Source: Dehalogenimonas formicexedens
GTDB lineage: Bacteria > Chloroflexota > Dehalococcoidia > Dehalococcoidales > Dehalococcoidaceae
Assembly (NCBI RefSeq): GCF_001953175.1
Contig: NZ_CP018258.1
Coordinates: 1,578,210 to 1,642,209, forward strand
Length of the DNA stretch: 64,000 bases
Direction: 5' to 3'
Every line of letters begins with the position of its first letter. Within the stretch, counting starts at the first letter, position 1. Of the stretch, positions 23,366-33,003 are shown one piece after another. The translations under genes and the position numbers were made by a program. The notes below the pieces were generated by a model. It made no database searches, was not told the DNA's origin, and saw only the letters and a list, made by a program, of their open reading frames with translations.

Positions 23366-24157
23366 TTGGCCGATAAAGAAGAACGAGTGATGATCTTCGT
23401 CGACGGGTCCAATATGTACCACTCGTTAAAAGCCTATTTTCACCGCACCGATATCGATCTGGGTAAGTTCTGCGAAAAGCTGGTCAACAAGCGTAAGCTG
23501 GTACGCATCTACTATTACAACGCCGAAGTCGGCCAGACGCAGGAGCCTGAAAGATACAAGGACCAGCGGGCCTTCTTCGACAGTGTCGAAGCGATACCCT
23601 ACACCGAACTGCGCCTTGGCCGCCTGGTATATACCAACGCCTGGCCGAACACCCCGCCCTACGAAAAAGGCGTTGACGTCATGCTGGCGACCGACATGCT
23701 GACCCACTGTTTCAAGAACAACTACGATACCGCCATCCTCGTCGCCGGCGATGCCGACTTCGTCGGCGCGCTGCAGGCGGTCAAGGATAACGGCAAACAC
23801 TGTGAAGCCGCGCTGTTCGGCGAAGAACGGACATCGGTGCCTTTGCGGAAAGTCGCTGACGTAGTCCATATTATCGACGGTAACCTGATGCGAGGCTGCT
23901 GGAAAACCCCGCCGCCGCCCCCGAGACCCCAACGGCAGTTCCAGCATCGGCATATCAGGCCGCCGCAAGGGCAACAACTGCCTCAGCCGGGGCAAATACC
24001 GCAGCAGCCGCCGGCAACGGCACCTTCCCAGCCCACGCCCCAGGCCCCCCAGGCGCGCCCGGAGACCAGCGAGGGACAATTACAGTCGCGACAACTGCCG
24101 CCGTCGCCTCCGGTGCAGTACGTGCCCAAACCTTTTAACCCGAATGGTCTGGAATAG
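23366..24157 (+). CDS. NYN-domain (LabA/DUF88-type) putative RNase
   Basis: A 263-residue protein. Residues 7-165 are an NYN domain, a PIN-like nuclease fold: IFVDGSNMYHSL, GVDVMLATDML and ILVAGDADFVGAL carry the conserved acidic residues expected to bind Mg2+. The last 85 residues are a Pro/Gln-rich, probably disordered tail. The start is TTG 23366 with a strong GGAGGT site. A role in RNA cleavage is inferred from the fold. It overlaps the radical SAM gene by 14 bases, so the two are coupled. Confidence 0.85.
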   Translation: MADKEERVMIFVDGSNMYHSLKAYFHRTDIDLGKFCEKLVNKRKLVRIYYYNAEVGQTQEPERYKDQRAFFDSVEAIPYTELRLGRLVYTNAWPNTPPYEKGVDVMLATDMLTHCFKNNYDTAILVAGDADFVGALQAVKDNGKHCEAALFGEERTSVPLRKVADVVHIIDGNLMRGCWKTPPPPPRPQRQFQHRHIRPPQGQQLPQPGQIPQQPPATAPSQPTPQAPQARPETSEGQLQSRQLPPSPPVQYVPKPFNPNGLE

Positions 24158-25670
24158 GGCTTTAAAAGACCGGTTGAGCGCCGAATCAGGCGCTGTCACC
24201 AGAGACTGGGGCGGGCGCCTCCCGGTAGCCATCATTTACGCCAACAGCTACCACATCGGCATGTCCAACCTAGGCGTCCACGCGCTGTACCGCTGGTTCA
24301 ATTCCCGGGATGATTTCGTTGCCGAGCGCGTCTTCTGGGAAGAAGGCCCGCAGTCCACCAGCGGCGCGCTCTCCGTTGAGAGCCGCCGGCCGTTGACCGA
24401 TTTTTCCGCCCTGGCTTTCTCGGTCTCATTCGAACTGGATTATCTTAATATCCCCGGATTGTTGGACGCGGCCGGCATCCCGGCCCGCTCATCAGACAGG
24501 GACGAGTCTTATCCGCTGGTCATCGGGGGCGGGGCGGTGCTGACGGCCAACCCTTTACCTGTCGCTCCATTTTTCGATGCGATCTGCGTCGGAGAGGCTG
24601 AAGCCATCCTCCCAGAGCTTGCCCGGGCGATTAAAGAGACCCTTGGGCAGCCTAGACAATCGCAACTCGACCGTATAGGCGCAATCCCCGGCGTTTATGT
24701 CCCACGGCAGAAGGCTTCTGTTAAGCGGCAGTTTGTCTCAAACCTTGATGATTTTCCTGTCGGCACCGCCGTTTTCACCGAAGATACCGAATTCGGGGAC
24801 ATGTTCCTGCTCGAAGTGCAGCGGGGCTGCCGTTTCTCCTGCCGTTTTTGCCTGGTGGCGAGCACTTTTTGTCCCTTCCGTTACCGCACCCTCGGTTCTC
24901 TACTGTCACAAGCCGAAGCAGCTCGAAAATACCGCGACCGCATCGCCCTGGTCGGACCGGTGGTCAGTGAATATCCCCAACTCGTCGAGTTGCTGCGGGG
25001 ACTCAGGGGACTGGATTACAACCTGTCCGTCGGTTCGATGCGCGTGAAGCCGATTTCGAGTGAAGTGCTCGAGGAACTGGTAAAGGGCGGCGTAAAAAGC
25101 CTGACTATCGCCCCTGAAGCAGGAACGCCACAACTCAGGCGATCGATCGGCAAAGGGTTCTCGGATGACGACATTTTAGAGGCGATCAGTAAAATCGGTG
25201 AGGCAGGTATAAGGCAGTTGACTTTATATTCAATGGTCGGGCTGCCGGGCGAGACCGATGACGACGTTCGTTCACTGGCGGCGTTGGTTCTACGATGCAA
25301 AACCGAAGCTGACCGACATCACGTCGTCCTATCGCTCAACGTCTCAGCCTTCGTCCCCAAGGCCCACACTCCTTTCGAGCGGGAACCCATGACATCTGCC
25401 CAAGACATCGATCGGCGTTTCGACCTGCTCGAAAGGTCATTGTCCGGCAAAGGCGTCAAGGTCAAGCCGGACGCCTCGGGGTGGGGAGAGATCCAGGCAG
25501 CGCTGGCCCGTGGAAACGAAAAACTGGCCGAAGTTATCGAGAAGCTGGACAAGGTCTCGCTGGTCGGCTGGCGCCGAGCCCTGAAAGGTGCGGGGTTGTC
25601 CATGGAAGATTATGCCCGCCGGCGTTTCGACGAACATGAGCCCTTGCCCTGGGATTTTATCTCGATGTAG
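24144..25670 (+). CDS. Radical SAM protein, B12-binding-like family
   Basis: A 508-residue radical SAM enzyme. The 4Fe-4S motif is in RGCRFSCRFCLVAST (C-x3-C-x2-C) near residue 234. The N-terminal part (AIIYANSYHIGMSNLGVHALY) matches families with a cobalamin-binding-like domain before the radical SAM core, such as TIGR03960. LTIAPEAGTPQLRRSIGKGF is a further conserved block. Members are paired with a DUF2344 protein in many genomes, but none is next to it here. The substrate is unknown. Confidence 0.85.
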   Translation: MVWNRALKDRLSAESGAVTRDWGGRLPVAIIYANSYHIGMSNLGVHALYRWFNSRDDFVAERVFWEEGPQSTSGALSVESRRPLTDFSALAFSVSFELDYLNIPGLLDAAGIPARSSDRDESYPLVIGGGAVLTANPLPVAPFFDAICVGEAEAILPELARAIKETLGQPRQSQLDRIGAIPGVYVPRQKASVKRQFVSNLDDFPVGTAVFTEDTEFGDMFLLEVQRGCRFSCRFCLVASTFCPFRYRTLGSLLSQAEAARKYRDRIALVGPVVSEYPQLVELLRGLRGLDYNLSVGSMRVKPISSEVLEELVKGGVKSLTIAPEAGTPQLRRSIGKGFSDDDILEAISKIGEAGIRQLTLYSMVGLPGETDDDVRSLAALVLRCKTEADRHHVVLSLNVSAFVPKAHTPFEREPMTSAQDIDRRFDLLERSLSGKGVKVKPDASGWGEIQAALARGNEKLAEVIEKLDKVSLVGWRRALKGAGLSMEDYARRRFDEHEPLPWDFISM

Positions 25671-25748
25671 GAGAGTTCCGCTCCCCCATCCTGGTTCGAA
25701 AGCTGACCGCCAAAGGCATCTGGGCGGAACGGGTTTTGCCAAACCTGC

Positions 25749-26846
25749 TTAGATAACGAACTCCCCGTTTTTGTAGAAAAGCTCTCCATCCACGGTGATC
25801 TCGCCACCGTTTCGCAGGTCGCAAACCATGTCCCAATGGATACCGCTTTCGTTCTTGGCGCCGGTTTCCGGGATGCCCGCGCCCAGGGCCATGTGGAAGC
25901 TGCCGCCGATCTTCTCGTCGAACAGGATCTCGCGGGTGAAATTCTTGATGCCTTCGTTGGTGCCGATAGCCAGCTCACCCAGGTAGCGGGCGCCGGGATC
26001 GGTATCCAGGATTTTATTCAGGTAGTCCTCGTTCTTCTCCGCCGTCGCCCTGACGCATTTGCCCTTTTCAAACCACAGCCGGACGCCGGTGACCTCATGG
26101 CCCTGGTGAATGGCCGGGTACGAAAAATAAACGTGCCCCTCGGCGGAATCTTCGACGGGTCCGGTAAAGACCTCGCCATCCGGCATGTTCTTCCGGCCGT
26201 CGCAATTTTCCCAGGTCCGCCCCTCGATGTTGAAGCGGATATCAGTCTCCGGGGCGGTGATATGCACCGTTTTCTTGCCGGTTAACCAGTTGATTATATA
26301 TTCATGTTTGTCCGAAAGGGCTTGCCAGAAGCCCACCGGGTCGTTCAGGTCCGGCAGGCAGGCATCGAAAATGAAATCGGTGTAGTCTTCCAGGCTCATG
26401 TCCGCGTCCTGGGCCATGGCATTGGTTGGGTAGGGCGCTATCGTCCAGCGGAACGCCCCGGTGGCAGAACGCTGCATCATCGTCTTCATCAGGTTGCGGC
26501 GCGCCGCCGAATGCCAGGCTGCTTTCTGAGGATCGATCCGGGAAAGGCTGCGGGTGTTCTCTTCAGCCAGGACCGAAATTCGTACTTCATACTGCTCAGT
26601 GATGTGAGACAGCATCTGATGAATATATTCGATTTGTTCTTTGGAACCATACTTGAAAAGCAGTTCGGATGGTTGGGGGCCCATCAATATCGGATAGCCG
26701 CCAGCCCTGAGGGTCTCAATGAATATAGCGTCGGATAGCGGCCGTGCGATTTCCGGGGCATTTATCGCTACTCGATCGCCTGGTCGAACTGCTACGGAAT
26801 AGTTGACCAAGAGTTTAGCCAGTTTATCAACACGGGGATCGTGCAT
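25749..26846 (-). CDS. Aminopeptidase, M29 family
   Basis: A 365-residue M29 metallopeptidase (thermophilic aminopeptidase type). The opening, KLAKLLVNYSVAVRPGDRVAI, is characteristic. Metal-ligand regions are visible in the second half: MPDGEVFTGPVEDSAEGHVYF, LGELAIGTNEGIKNFT and GIHWDMVCDL. The family uses two Co2+ or Zn2+ ions to release N-terminal residues in the cytoplasm. The length is slightly short of the usual 370-410. It stands alone on the minus strand. Confidence 0.9.
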   Translation of the reverse strand: MHDPRVDKLAKLLVNYSVAVRPGDRVAINAPEIARPLSDAIFIETLRAGGYPILMGPQPSELLFKYGSKEQIEYIHQMLSHITEQYEVRISVLAEENTRSLSRIDPQKAAWHSAARRNLMKTMMQRSATGAFRWTIAPYPTNAMAQDADMSLEDYTDFIFDACLPDLNDPVGFWQALSDKHEYIINWLTGKKTVHITAPETDIRFNIEGRTWENCDGRKNMPDGEVFTGPVEDSAEGHVYFSYPAIHQGHEVTGVRLWFEKGKCVRATAEKNEDYLNKILDTDPGARYLGELAIGTNEGIKNFTREILFDEKIGGSFHMALGAGIPETGAKNESGIHWDMVCDLRNGGEITVDGELFYKNGEFVI

Positions 26847-26866
26847 TTTTTTATCTCCTTTGGCGA

Positions 26867-27661
26867 CTATTGGACGAAAATGATCACGTAATAATAGACG
26901 GCGATGACGGCAAAGACGACAGAATCCATGCGGTCAAGCAATCCGCCGTGGCCGGGGATAGCCTGGCTTGAGTCCTTAACCGCCATATTCCGTTTGAATA
27001 GCGACTCAACCAGATCGCCGGCTTGCCCGACGATAGAGGCAAAAACACTCAAGATCCCGATGGTAATGAAACCCGAAGGCAAGTCGAAAACGGCTTTCAG
27101 TGCCAACCCCACCGCCGCCGCCGCGATCAAGCCGGCCGCCGCCCCTTCCCAGCTCTTGGCGGGACTTATCGTGGGAGCCATTTTGTGCCTGCCGAAAGAA
27201 CGCCCGATGAAGTAGGCAAAAGAATCCGAAGCGACAGTAACACCGAGGGCAAACAAAACCCAATCGCGCCCGTTATCAAGCCCGCGTAACGCCACCAAAA
27301 AAGAAAGAAGCAAGCCTACGTATATTACTCCAGCCAGCGTCCAGGTCCATTGGATAAATCTCTTTGACCTTTCGCCCGGCTTCAGCAGGTACAAAAGAGA
27401 AAGAGCAGCGAACCCGGTTAAAATTGGCGTCAAAGAGTTCTCGAAGTGGGGTGAAACGATCAACAGGATCACAGCGATAGACCCGATTACGGCAAAGGGT
27501 GCCGCCTTCACTTGAGTCACGACCCGGTTGAACTCCCGTAGCGCCAACACCCCCCAGATCGCTGCCCCGATCGTCAGCCAGGGTATCGGCTGGTCGAACC
27601 AGACGGCCAGGAGCGCGGCCAGGCCGAGGATAAAACCTGAGATGAGACGGGTCTTGAGCAA
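26867..27661 (-). CDS. cdsA: Phosphatidate cytidylyltransferase CdsA
   Basis: A 264-residue membrane enzyme that makes CDP-diacylglycerol for phospholipid synthesis. There are about seven hydrophobic helices. The family signature is at the C-terminal half: SFAYFIGRSFGRHKM, PTISPAKSWEGAAAG and the end KDSSQAIPGHGGLLDRMDS. It follows uppS directly, three bases after its stop, the common bacterial uppS-cdsA order. Confidence 0.95.
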   Translation of the reverse strand: MLKTRLISGFILGLAALLAVWFDQPIPWLTIGAAIWGVLALREFNRVVTQVKAAPFAVIGSIAVILLIVSPHFENSLTPILTGFAALSLLYLLKPGERSKRFIQWTWTLAGVIYVGLLLSFLVALRGLDNGRDWVLFALGVTVASDSFAYFIGRSFGRHKMAPTISPAKSWEGAAAGLIAAAAVGLALKAVFDLPSGFITIGILSVFASIVGQAGDLVESLFKRNMAVKDSSQAIPGHGGLLDRMDSVVFAVIAVYYYVIIFVQ

Positions 27662-27663
27662 AA

Positions 27664-28377
27664 TTAAAGGCCTCCGAAACGGCGTTGCCGGCGGGCGTAT
27701 TCAGCCAGGGCTTTCTCAATGTCGCCTCTGGAAAAATCCGGCCACAGGGTATCGGTAAAATACAATTCCGCGTAGGATGATTGCCATAAAAGAAAATTCG
27801 ACAGCCTCATCTCTCCGCCGGTGCGAACCAGGAGGTCGACATCGGGAATGCCGGCGGTGTACAGGTAACGGGCAAAGGTGTTCTCTTCGACATCTTCCGC
27901 TTTAATACCGCTTTTCATCAACCTCTTTGTGGCATTGAGTATCTCCGCCCGCCCGCCGTAATCGAAAGCAAAACTGGCAACGGCGCCGGTGTTATCTTTG
28001 GTTTTTTCGACGACTTCTTTGACTCGATGGCGGAGCGGCGGCGCCAGGCGGTCAAGCCTTCCCAGATGGCGAATGACAATGTTTTGGGCGTTCAGGTCTT
28101 TGACCGTCCGTTCCAGGCCTTCTGCCAGCAGGCGCAAAATCCCCGCGACCTCTTCCTTGGGGCGTTTCCAGTTTTCCGTCGAGAAGCTGAATAGCGTTAT
28201 GAAAGAGACCCCTGCCGCGGCAAGTCCCAGGACCGCATCCCCGGCCTTTTCCAGGCCGACCCGATGTCCTTCCAGCCGAGGCAACCCTCTTGCTGTAGCC
28301 CATCTTCCATTGCCGTCCATGATGATGGCTACATGACGAGGAACCGAGCTGACTGGAGTTTCTGCGGATTGCATCAA
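27664..28377 (-). CDS. uppS: Undecaprenyl diphosphate synthase
   Basis: A 237-residue cis-prenyltransferase. It has the P-loop-like HVAIIMDGNGRWA with the catalytic Asp, ITLFSFSTENWKRP, NAFDYGG-like FAFDYGGRAEI and the C-terminal substrate site DLLVRTGGEMRLSNFLLWQSSYAELYF. It condenses isopentenyl diphosphate into the C55 lipid carrier for cell-envelope polymers. Length and motifs are normal. Confidence 0.95.
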   Translation of the reverse strand: MMQSAETPVSSVPRHVAIIMDGNGRWATARGLPRLEGHRVGLEKAGDAVLGLAAAGVSFITLFSFSTENWKRPKEEVAGILRLLAEGLERTVKDLNAQNIVIRHLGRLDRLAPPLRHRVKEVVEKTKDNTGAVASFAFDYGGRAEILNATKRLMKSGIKAEDVEENTFARYLYTAGIPDVDLLVRTGGEMRLSNFLLWQSSYAELYFTDTLWPDFSRGDIEKALAEYARRQRRFGGL

Positions 28378-28456
28378 GGAGCTATTGTAGGACTATGCGC
28401 TTTACAGGGCAAGAAGTTGCGTTGTATAGCTTAAAGAACTCTGTTAATCTTTCACC

Positions 28457-29737
28457 GTGAAGTTGCCGCCGATAACCGGATTTCTAAAAGGGTCCGAATA
28501 TCTCAAGATAACCATCCTCAGCGCTGGCCTGGCCGCACTGTCGCAGAGCATCCACGGCATAATCCTCCCGCTAAGGGTGCTCGACTTCGTCGGTGAAGAT
28601 GACAAGAACACCGCCCTGGCGGCCATAACCTTCACCGGGCTTATCCTGGCCATGTTGTTCCAACCCATCGCGGCGGCAATCTCCGATTCGACAACCTCAC
28701 GATGGGGACGGCGCAAACCATTTGTCATTTTTGGAGGGTTGGCGCTATTGCTCCTTCTACCGGGAGTAGCGCTGGTTTCCAGCTTTGCTGTTCTTTTCAC
28801 GATCTATTGCCTCATCCAACTGGCGGGAAATACCGCTCAGGGGCCTTACCAGGGGTACATCCCCGATTTGGTGCCCCTTGACCACCGGGGCCGCGCCTCT
28901 TCTTTAAAATCAGAGATGGAACTCTTCGGAGGGGCGGCGGGGGTGATGGGCGCCGGAATCCTCATGTCCCATTACTCCGGAGGCGACCGGAGCGGACTCT
29001 GGGTGTTCCTGCTTTGCCTGGAAATTTTCATCGGCGGGATCTTGTTTTACCTCGGGCGAAATCTCAAAGAAAGCCCGGTAAGGAAGCCCCTGAAACGGTT
29101 CAATAATCCGCTCTCGGCGTACCGATTCAATCTCAACAAGAGCCCGGCCTTCGGTTGGCTGCTGGGGTCACGGCTGCTCTTTTTCATGGCCGCGGCGACT
29201 TTACAACAATTCGCTCTATTCTATCTTAGAGACGTACTCGGCGTATCCGATCCGGCGGGTTTTACGGCCATCTTCATCCTCACGGCGGGAGCCAGTATGG
29301 CTCTGGCGATTTTGCCCGCGGGCTTTTTCACCGATCGGTATGGGGCCCCGGTCCTGTCCAGAGCCGCCGGATTACTCGGAGGGTTCGGGGTTTTGCTCCT
29401 GTTACTCTGGCCATCGACGGTCACCCTGATCATCACCGCCGGGGTCACCGGGTTCGCCATCGGTATTTTCGGGGTTTCCAACTGGGCCATGGCGACGAAG
29501 ATGGTGGTCAAAGGAGAAGAAGCCAAGTACCTGGCTATCGCCAACATGGCCACCGCCGGCGGGGCGGCTATCGCCAGGCTGATCGGTCCGGTGATCGACT
29601 ATTTCAATCGGATGGAGGCGAACCTTGGTTACCAGGTAATGCTCGCCGCGTGCCTTTTTTACTTCCTGCTGGCCGGCCTGCTGGTCAAAAAGCCAAAGCG
29701 GCAACCGCGCCAATTTGTTATAGAACAAGACATTTGA
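28457..29737 (+). CDS. Major facilitator superfamily transporter
   Basis: A 426-residue transporter with 12 hydrophobic segments. The MFS A-like loop between TM2 and TM3 appears as DSTTSRWGRRKPFVIFG, which resembles the GPH/sucrose-type branch. A second such loop (FTDRYGAPVLSRAAG) follows TM8. The C-terminus is a basic tail. The substrate cannot be read from the sequence. It is directly upstream of tRNA-Glu(TTC) in the same direction. Confidence 0.85.
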   Translation: MKLPPITGFLKGSEYLKITILSAGLAALSQSIHGIILPLRVLDFVGEDDKNTALAAITFTGLILAMLFQPIAAAISDSTTSRWGRRKPFVIFGGLALLLLLPGVALVSSFAVLFTIYCLIQLAGNTAQGPYQGYIPDLVPLDHRGRASSLKSEMELFGGAAGVMGAGILMSHYSGGDRSGLWVFLLCLEIFIGGILFYLGRNLKESPVRKPLKRFNNPLSAYRFNLNKSPAFGWLLGSRLLFFMAAATLQQFALFYLRDVLGVSDPAGFTAIFILTAGASMALAILPAGFFTDRYGAPVLSRAAGLLGGFGVLLLLLWPSTVTLIITAGVTGFAIGIFGVSNWAMATKMVVKGEEAKYLAIANMATAGGAAIARLIGPVIDYFNRMEANLGYQVMLAACLFYFLLAGLLVKKPKRQPRQFVIEQDI

Positions 29738-29755
29738 TATACTCTTAAAGTTCTT

Positions 29756-29828
29756 GCCCCCATCGTCTAGAGGCCTAGGACAACGGCCTTTCACGCCGTC
29801 AACAGGGATTCGAATTCCCTTGGGGGTA
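29756..29828 (+). tRNA. tRNA-Glu (anticodon TTC)
   Basis: A 73-nt cloverleaf. The acceptor stem is GCCCCCA/TGGGGGT, the D-arm contains TCTAGAGGCCTAGGA, the anticodon stem CGGC/GCCG encloses the loop CTTTCAC with anticodon TTC, and the T-arm is AGGGATTCGAATTCCCT. The CCA end is not encoded. The D-arm sequence GGCCTAGGAC is shared with the tRNA-Glu(CTC) at 48.2 kb. Confidence 0.95.
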
Positions 29829-29944
29829 TTTCCCTCCTTCAAAACATCTCCTTTCTCGTTTATCTATTCTTTCGAAATCCCCAAAGTGTCAGAACTAAGG
29901 TATACTGATAATTAACGATCACCAAAAATTTGACAGGGGGATTT

Positions 29945-30157
29945 ATGAACGCAATTCTGAACGTCCAGGGCATGAGCTGCGGGCACTGCGTCCAGCATGT
30001 GGAGACGGCGCTCAAGAAAGTGGCCGGAGTCAGCTCCGTGTCCGTCGACCTGGCCAAGGGCAAGGCGTCGGTGGCGTACGACCCGGTAAAGACCAACCCC
30101 CAAGCGTTGAAAACAGCCGTCGACGCCGCTGGATACCCGGCTACCATCGCCAACTGA
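29945..30157 (+). CDS. copZ: Copper chaperone CopZ
   Basis: A 70-residue heavy-metal-associated (HMA) domain with the copper-binding motif MSCGHC at residues 10-15 and the usual beta-alpha-beta pattern (VSVDLAKGKASVAYDP). It carries Cu(I) to the efflux ATPase encoded 18 bases downstream. Start ATG 29945 has a CAGGGGG site upstream. Confidence 0.93.
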   Translation: MNAILNVQGMSCGHCVQHVETALKKVAGVSSVSVDLAKGKASVAYDPVKTNPQALKTAVDAAGYPATIAN

Positions 30158-30175
30158 TTCAGCGCCGAACACAAC

Positions 30176-32824
30176 ATGGCCGTCACCAAAAAGACCGCTT
30201 TAACTCTTTTCATCGGCGGAATGACGTGCGCCGCCTGCGTCCGCCATGTCGAGGGCGCGCTCAAGAGCGTCCCGGGCGTGGGCGCGGTGGCGGTCAACCT
30301 GGCCACGGGCAAGGCTGCCGTCGAGTACGACCCGTCACAGGCGACGCTGGCAGACCTCAAGAAATCTGTCGAGGACGTCGGATACTCCGCGTCCCTCGAT
30401 GTGGCCGACGTGGCAATCTCCGGCATGTCATGCGCGGCCTGCGTTAAGAATATTGAACGGGTTGTCGCCGCTATGCCGGGAGTCAATTCGGTAGTGGTGA
30501 ACCTGGGTACAGCCAGCGCCAAGGTCGAATACGCTCCCTCGATCACCCCCCTCTCCGAAATCGTCGCCGCCATCAACGACCTGGGGTACGAGGCGACCGA
30601 GAAGATCGTGGGGCAGGCCGCCCTCGACCGGGAGCAGGAAGCCCGATCGAACGAGATCAAGCGGCAGAAGCGCAACCTCATCGTCGCGGGAACGCTCGGT
30701 ATCATCGTCATGCTGGGAATGTTCCAACCGTACTGGATCTTCCCCGATTTCATCCCCTCCTGGCTCAATAACAAGGTCCTGCTGTTCTTCCTGACCACGC
30801 CCATCGTATTCGGGCCGGCGAGGCAGTTCTTCGTCAACTCGTGGAACGGGCTCAAGCGCGGCCTGACCGACATGAACCTTTTGTACGCCACCGGCATCGG
30901 GGCGGCGTATCTGATCGCCGTCATCAACACCTTCTTCCCCGACGCCGGTTTCGGAGGCAAGGAAGCCACGTTTTACGAAGCGGCAGCGCTCTTAACCGCT
31001 TTCATCATCCTCGGCAGGTACCTGGAAGCGGTCACCAGGGGCCGCACCTCCGAATCCATCCGCCGCCTGATGAAGCTCCAGCCCCGGATAGCACGAGTCG
31101 TCAAGGACGGAGTCGAAACCGAAGTCCCAGCCGAAGCTGTCATCATCGGCGATGTAATTGCCGTTAGACCTGGCGAGGCCATCCCCGTCGACGGAACAAT
31201 CGTCGAGGGGTATTCGGCGGTAGACCAGGCGATGATCACCGGCGAGAGCATCCCCGTCGAGAAGAAGGCCGGCGACGAGGTGCTGGGCGGCACGCTCAAT
31301 AAAACGGGCGCGTTCAGATTCAAGGCGACCCGCGTGGGCAGGGACACCGCCCTGGCACAAATCATCCGGTTGGTGGAAGACGCCCAGACGACCAAGGCGC
31401 CTATCCAGAAGCTGGCGGACAGGGTGGCCGGGCAGTTCATCATGGGCGTCCACATCATCGCGCTTGTCGCATTCGTATTCTGGTTTTTCATAGGCTTCGG
31501 GCTGTGGTTCATCCCCGAAACCCGGCTTATCCTCACCCCGTACGTCCTCTCCGGCCTCGGGGTGTTCGGCTTTGCGCTGTTGACCTCGGTGACGGTACTG
31601 GTCATCTCCTGCCCTTGCGCCCTCGGGCTGGCGACGCCCTCTGCGGTGATGGCGGGTTCAGGCAAAGGGGCGGAGTACGGCATCCTGTTCAAGGGCGCCG
31701 ATGCCATGGAAGTGACCGCCAGGATCGATGCCATCGTCTTCGATAAGACCGGCACGCTGACAAAGGGCGAGCCCTCGGTCACCGACGTTGTGCCTGCATA
31801 CGAAAACGACTCAAACGACTTGCTGCGCCTTGCGGCTATCGCCGAGAAGCACTCGGAGCACCCATTGGGGGAAGCGATTGTCAGGAAGTGGAACGAAATA
31901 CGAAGCACAAAATCCGAAAATGGCAACGAGGATCTTGAGGACGCAGAGGAGTTCGAGGCAGTGCCGGGACATGGAATTATCGCCCGAAGCGGAGACCGTT
32001 TCATCCTGCTGGGCAACCGAAAGTTGATGGAAACCAATTCGGTCGAGATAAAAATCCCCCTTAGTCCCTCCTTCGACAAGCTCAGGACCGGCTCTTTGCC
32101 AAAGGGGGAAAGTACCACATTAGCCGCTGAGGCGGAGAGGCTTGAAAACGAGGGCAAGACGGTGGTTTTTGTCGCTGTCGACGGAAAAGCCGCCGGTATC
32201 GTCGCTGTCGCCGATACGATGAAGGAAAGCTCTGCCCGGGCCGTCGCCGAACTCAAGCGGATGGGACTCAAGGTGCTGATGATCACCGGCGACAACGCCC
32301 GTACGGCACAGGCCATCGCCAGGCAGGCAGGCATCGACAGAGTCCTCGCCGAGGTGCTGCCGCAGGACAAGGCGGCCGAGGTCAAGAAGCTGCAGTCGCA
32401 GGGACTCAAAGTCGCCATGGTCGGCGATGGCATAAATGACGCGCCGGCGCTCGCCCAGGCAGAAGTCGGCATCGCCATCGGGTCGGGGACGGATGTCGCC
32501 AAGGAAACGGGCAACGTCATACTGGTCAAGGACGACCCGCTGGACGTCGTCGCCGCGGTGCAGGTGGGACGCCAGACGCTCGGGCTGATCAGGCAGAACT
32601 TGTTCTGGGCGTTCGGGTACAACACGCTGGCGATACCCCTGGGTATGGGGGTGCTGTACCCCTTCACCCACCAGATGGTGTCGCCGGAACTAGCGGCGCT
32701 CCTGATGGCCACCAGCTCACTATCAGTCACGCTGAACACGCTCCGGATGCGGGGCTTCGTGCCGCAGATTCGTCGGGAGGGAACGGGCACGATGTATCGT
32801 GCCCCTACGGGGGACGCCAAATGA
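30176..32824 (+). CDS. copA: Copper-exporting P1B-type ATPase CopA
   Basis: An 882-residue Cu(I) pump. Two HMA domains (MTCAACVRH near residue 15, MSCAACVKN near 85) precede eight membrane helices. The TGES actuator loop, the [14 protein letters not shown] metal site, [11 protein letters not shown] and [12 protein letters not shown] are all present. An extra segment at about 626-650 ([20 protein letters not shown]) in the N-domain is encoded by a dispersed hairpin repeat inserted in frame. The C-terminus ([12 protein letters not shown]) also reads through an intergenic-type hairpin. Function is probably retained, since all motifs are intact. It overlaps the next gene by four bases. Confidence 0.95.
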   Translation: MAVTKKTALTLFIGGMTCAACVRHVEGALKSVPGVGAVAVNLATGKAAVEYDPSQATLADLKKSVEDVGYSASLDVADVAISGMSCAACVKNIERVVAAMPGVNSVVVNLGTASAKVEYAPSITPLSEIVAAINDLGYEATEKIVGQAALDREQEARSNEIKRQKRNLIVAGTLGIIVMLGMFQPYWIFPDFIPSWLNNKVLLFFLTTPIVFGPARQFFVNSWNGLKRGLTDMNLLYATGIGAAYLIAVINTFFPDAGFGGKEATFYEAAALLTAFIILGRYLEAVTRGRTSESIRRLMKLQPRIARVVKDGVETEVPAEAVIIGDVIAVRPGEAIPVDGTIVEGYSAVDQAMITGESIPVEKKAGDEVLGGTLNKTGAFRFKATRVGRDTALAQIIRLVEDAQTTKAPIQKLADRVAGQFIMGVHIIALVAFVFWFFIGFGLWFIPETRLILTPYVLSGLGVFGFALLTSVTVLVISCPCALGLATPSAVMAGSGKGAEYGILFKGADAMEVTARIDAIVFDKTGTLTKGEPSVTDVVPAYENDSNDLLRLAAIAEKHSEHPLGEAIVRKWNEIRSTKSENGNEDLEDAEEFEAVPGHGIIARSGDRFILLGNRKLMETNSVEIKIPLSPSFDKLRTGSLPKGESTTLAAEAERLENEGKTVVFVAVDGKAAGIVAVADTMKESSARAVAELKRMGLKVLMITGDNARTAQAIARQAGIDRVLAEVLPQDKAAEVKKLQSQGLKVAMVGDGINDAPALAQAEVGIAIGSGTDVAKETGNVILVKDDPLDVVAAVQVGRQTLGLIRQNLFWAFGYNTLAIPLGMGVLYPFTHQMVSPELAALLMATSSLSVTLNTLRMRGFVPQIRREGTGTMYRAPTGDAK

Positions 32825-33003
32825 AAGCCTCGTTCGTCTATACCGGCCTTTCTCTGCTGGCGGCGGCATTGTTCGTTATTGCCACCATAAGCGGCGATTA
32901 CAGCACTGTCGCCAGAATCGGCGGGGCGGTCTGGGTGTTCATACTGTCGATGATAATCCTGATGCCGCCGGTTACCGCCGCATTTAAGAAACGCGGCGGA
33001 TAA
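32821..33003 (+). CDS. Small two-helix membrane protein
   Basis: A 60-residue protein with two hydrophobic helices (about 5-22 and 33-52) and a basic end (FKKRGG). The ATG overlaps the copA stop (ATGA), so it is translationally coupled to copper efflux and may be an accessory subunit. I recognise no family. Confidence 0.6.
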   Translation: MKASFVYTGLSLLAAALFVIATISGDYSTVARIGGAVWVFILSMIILMPPVTAAFKKRGG

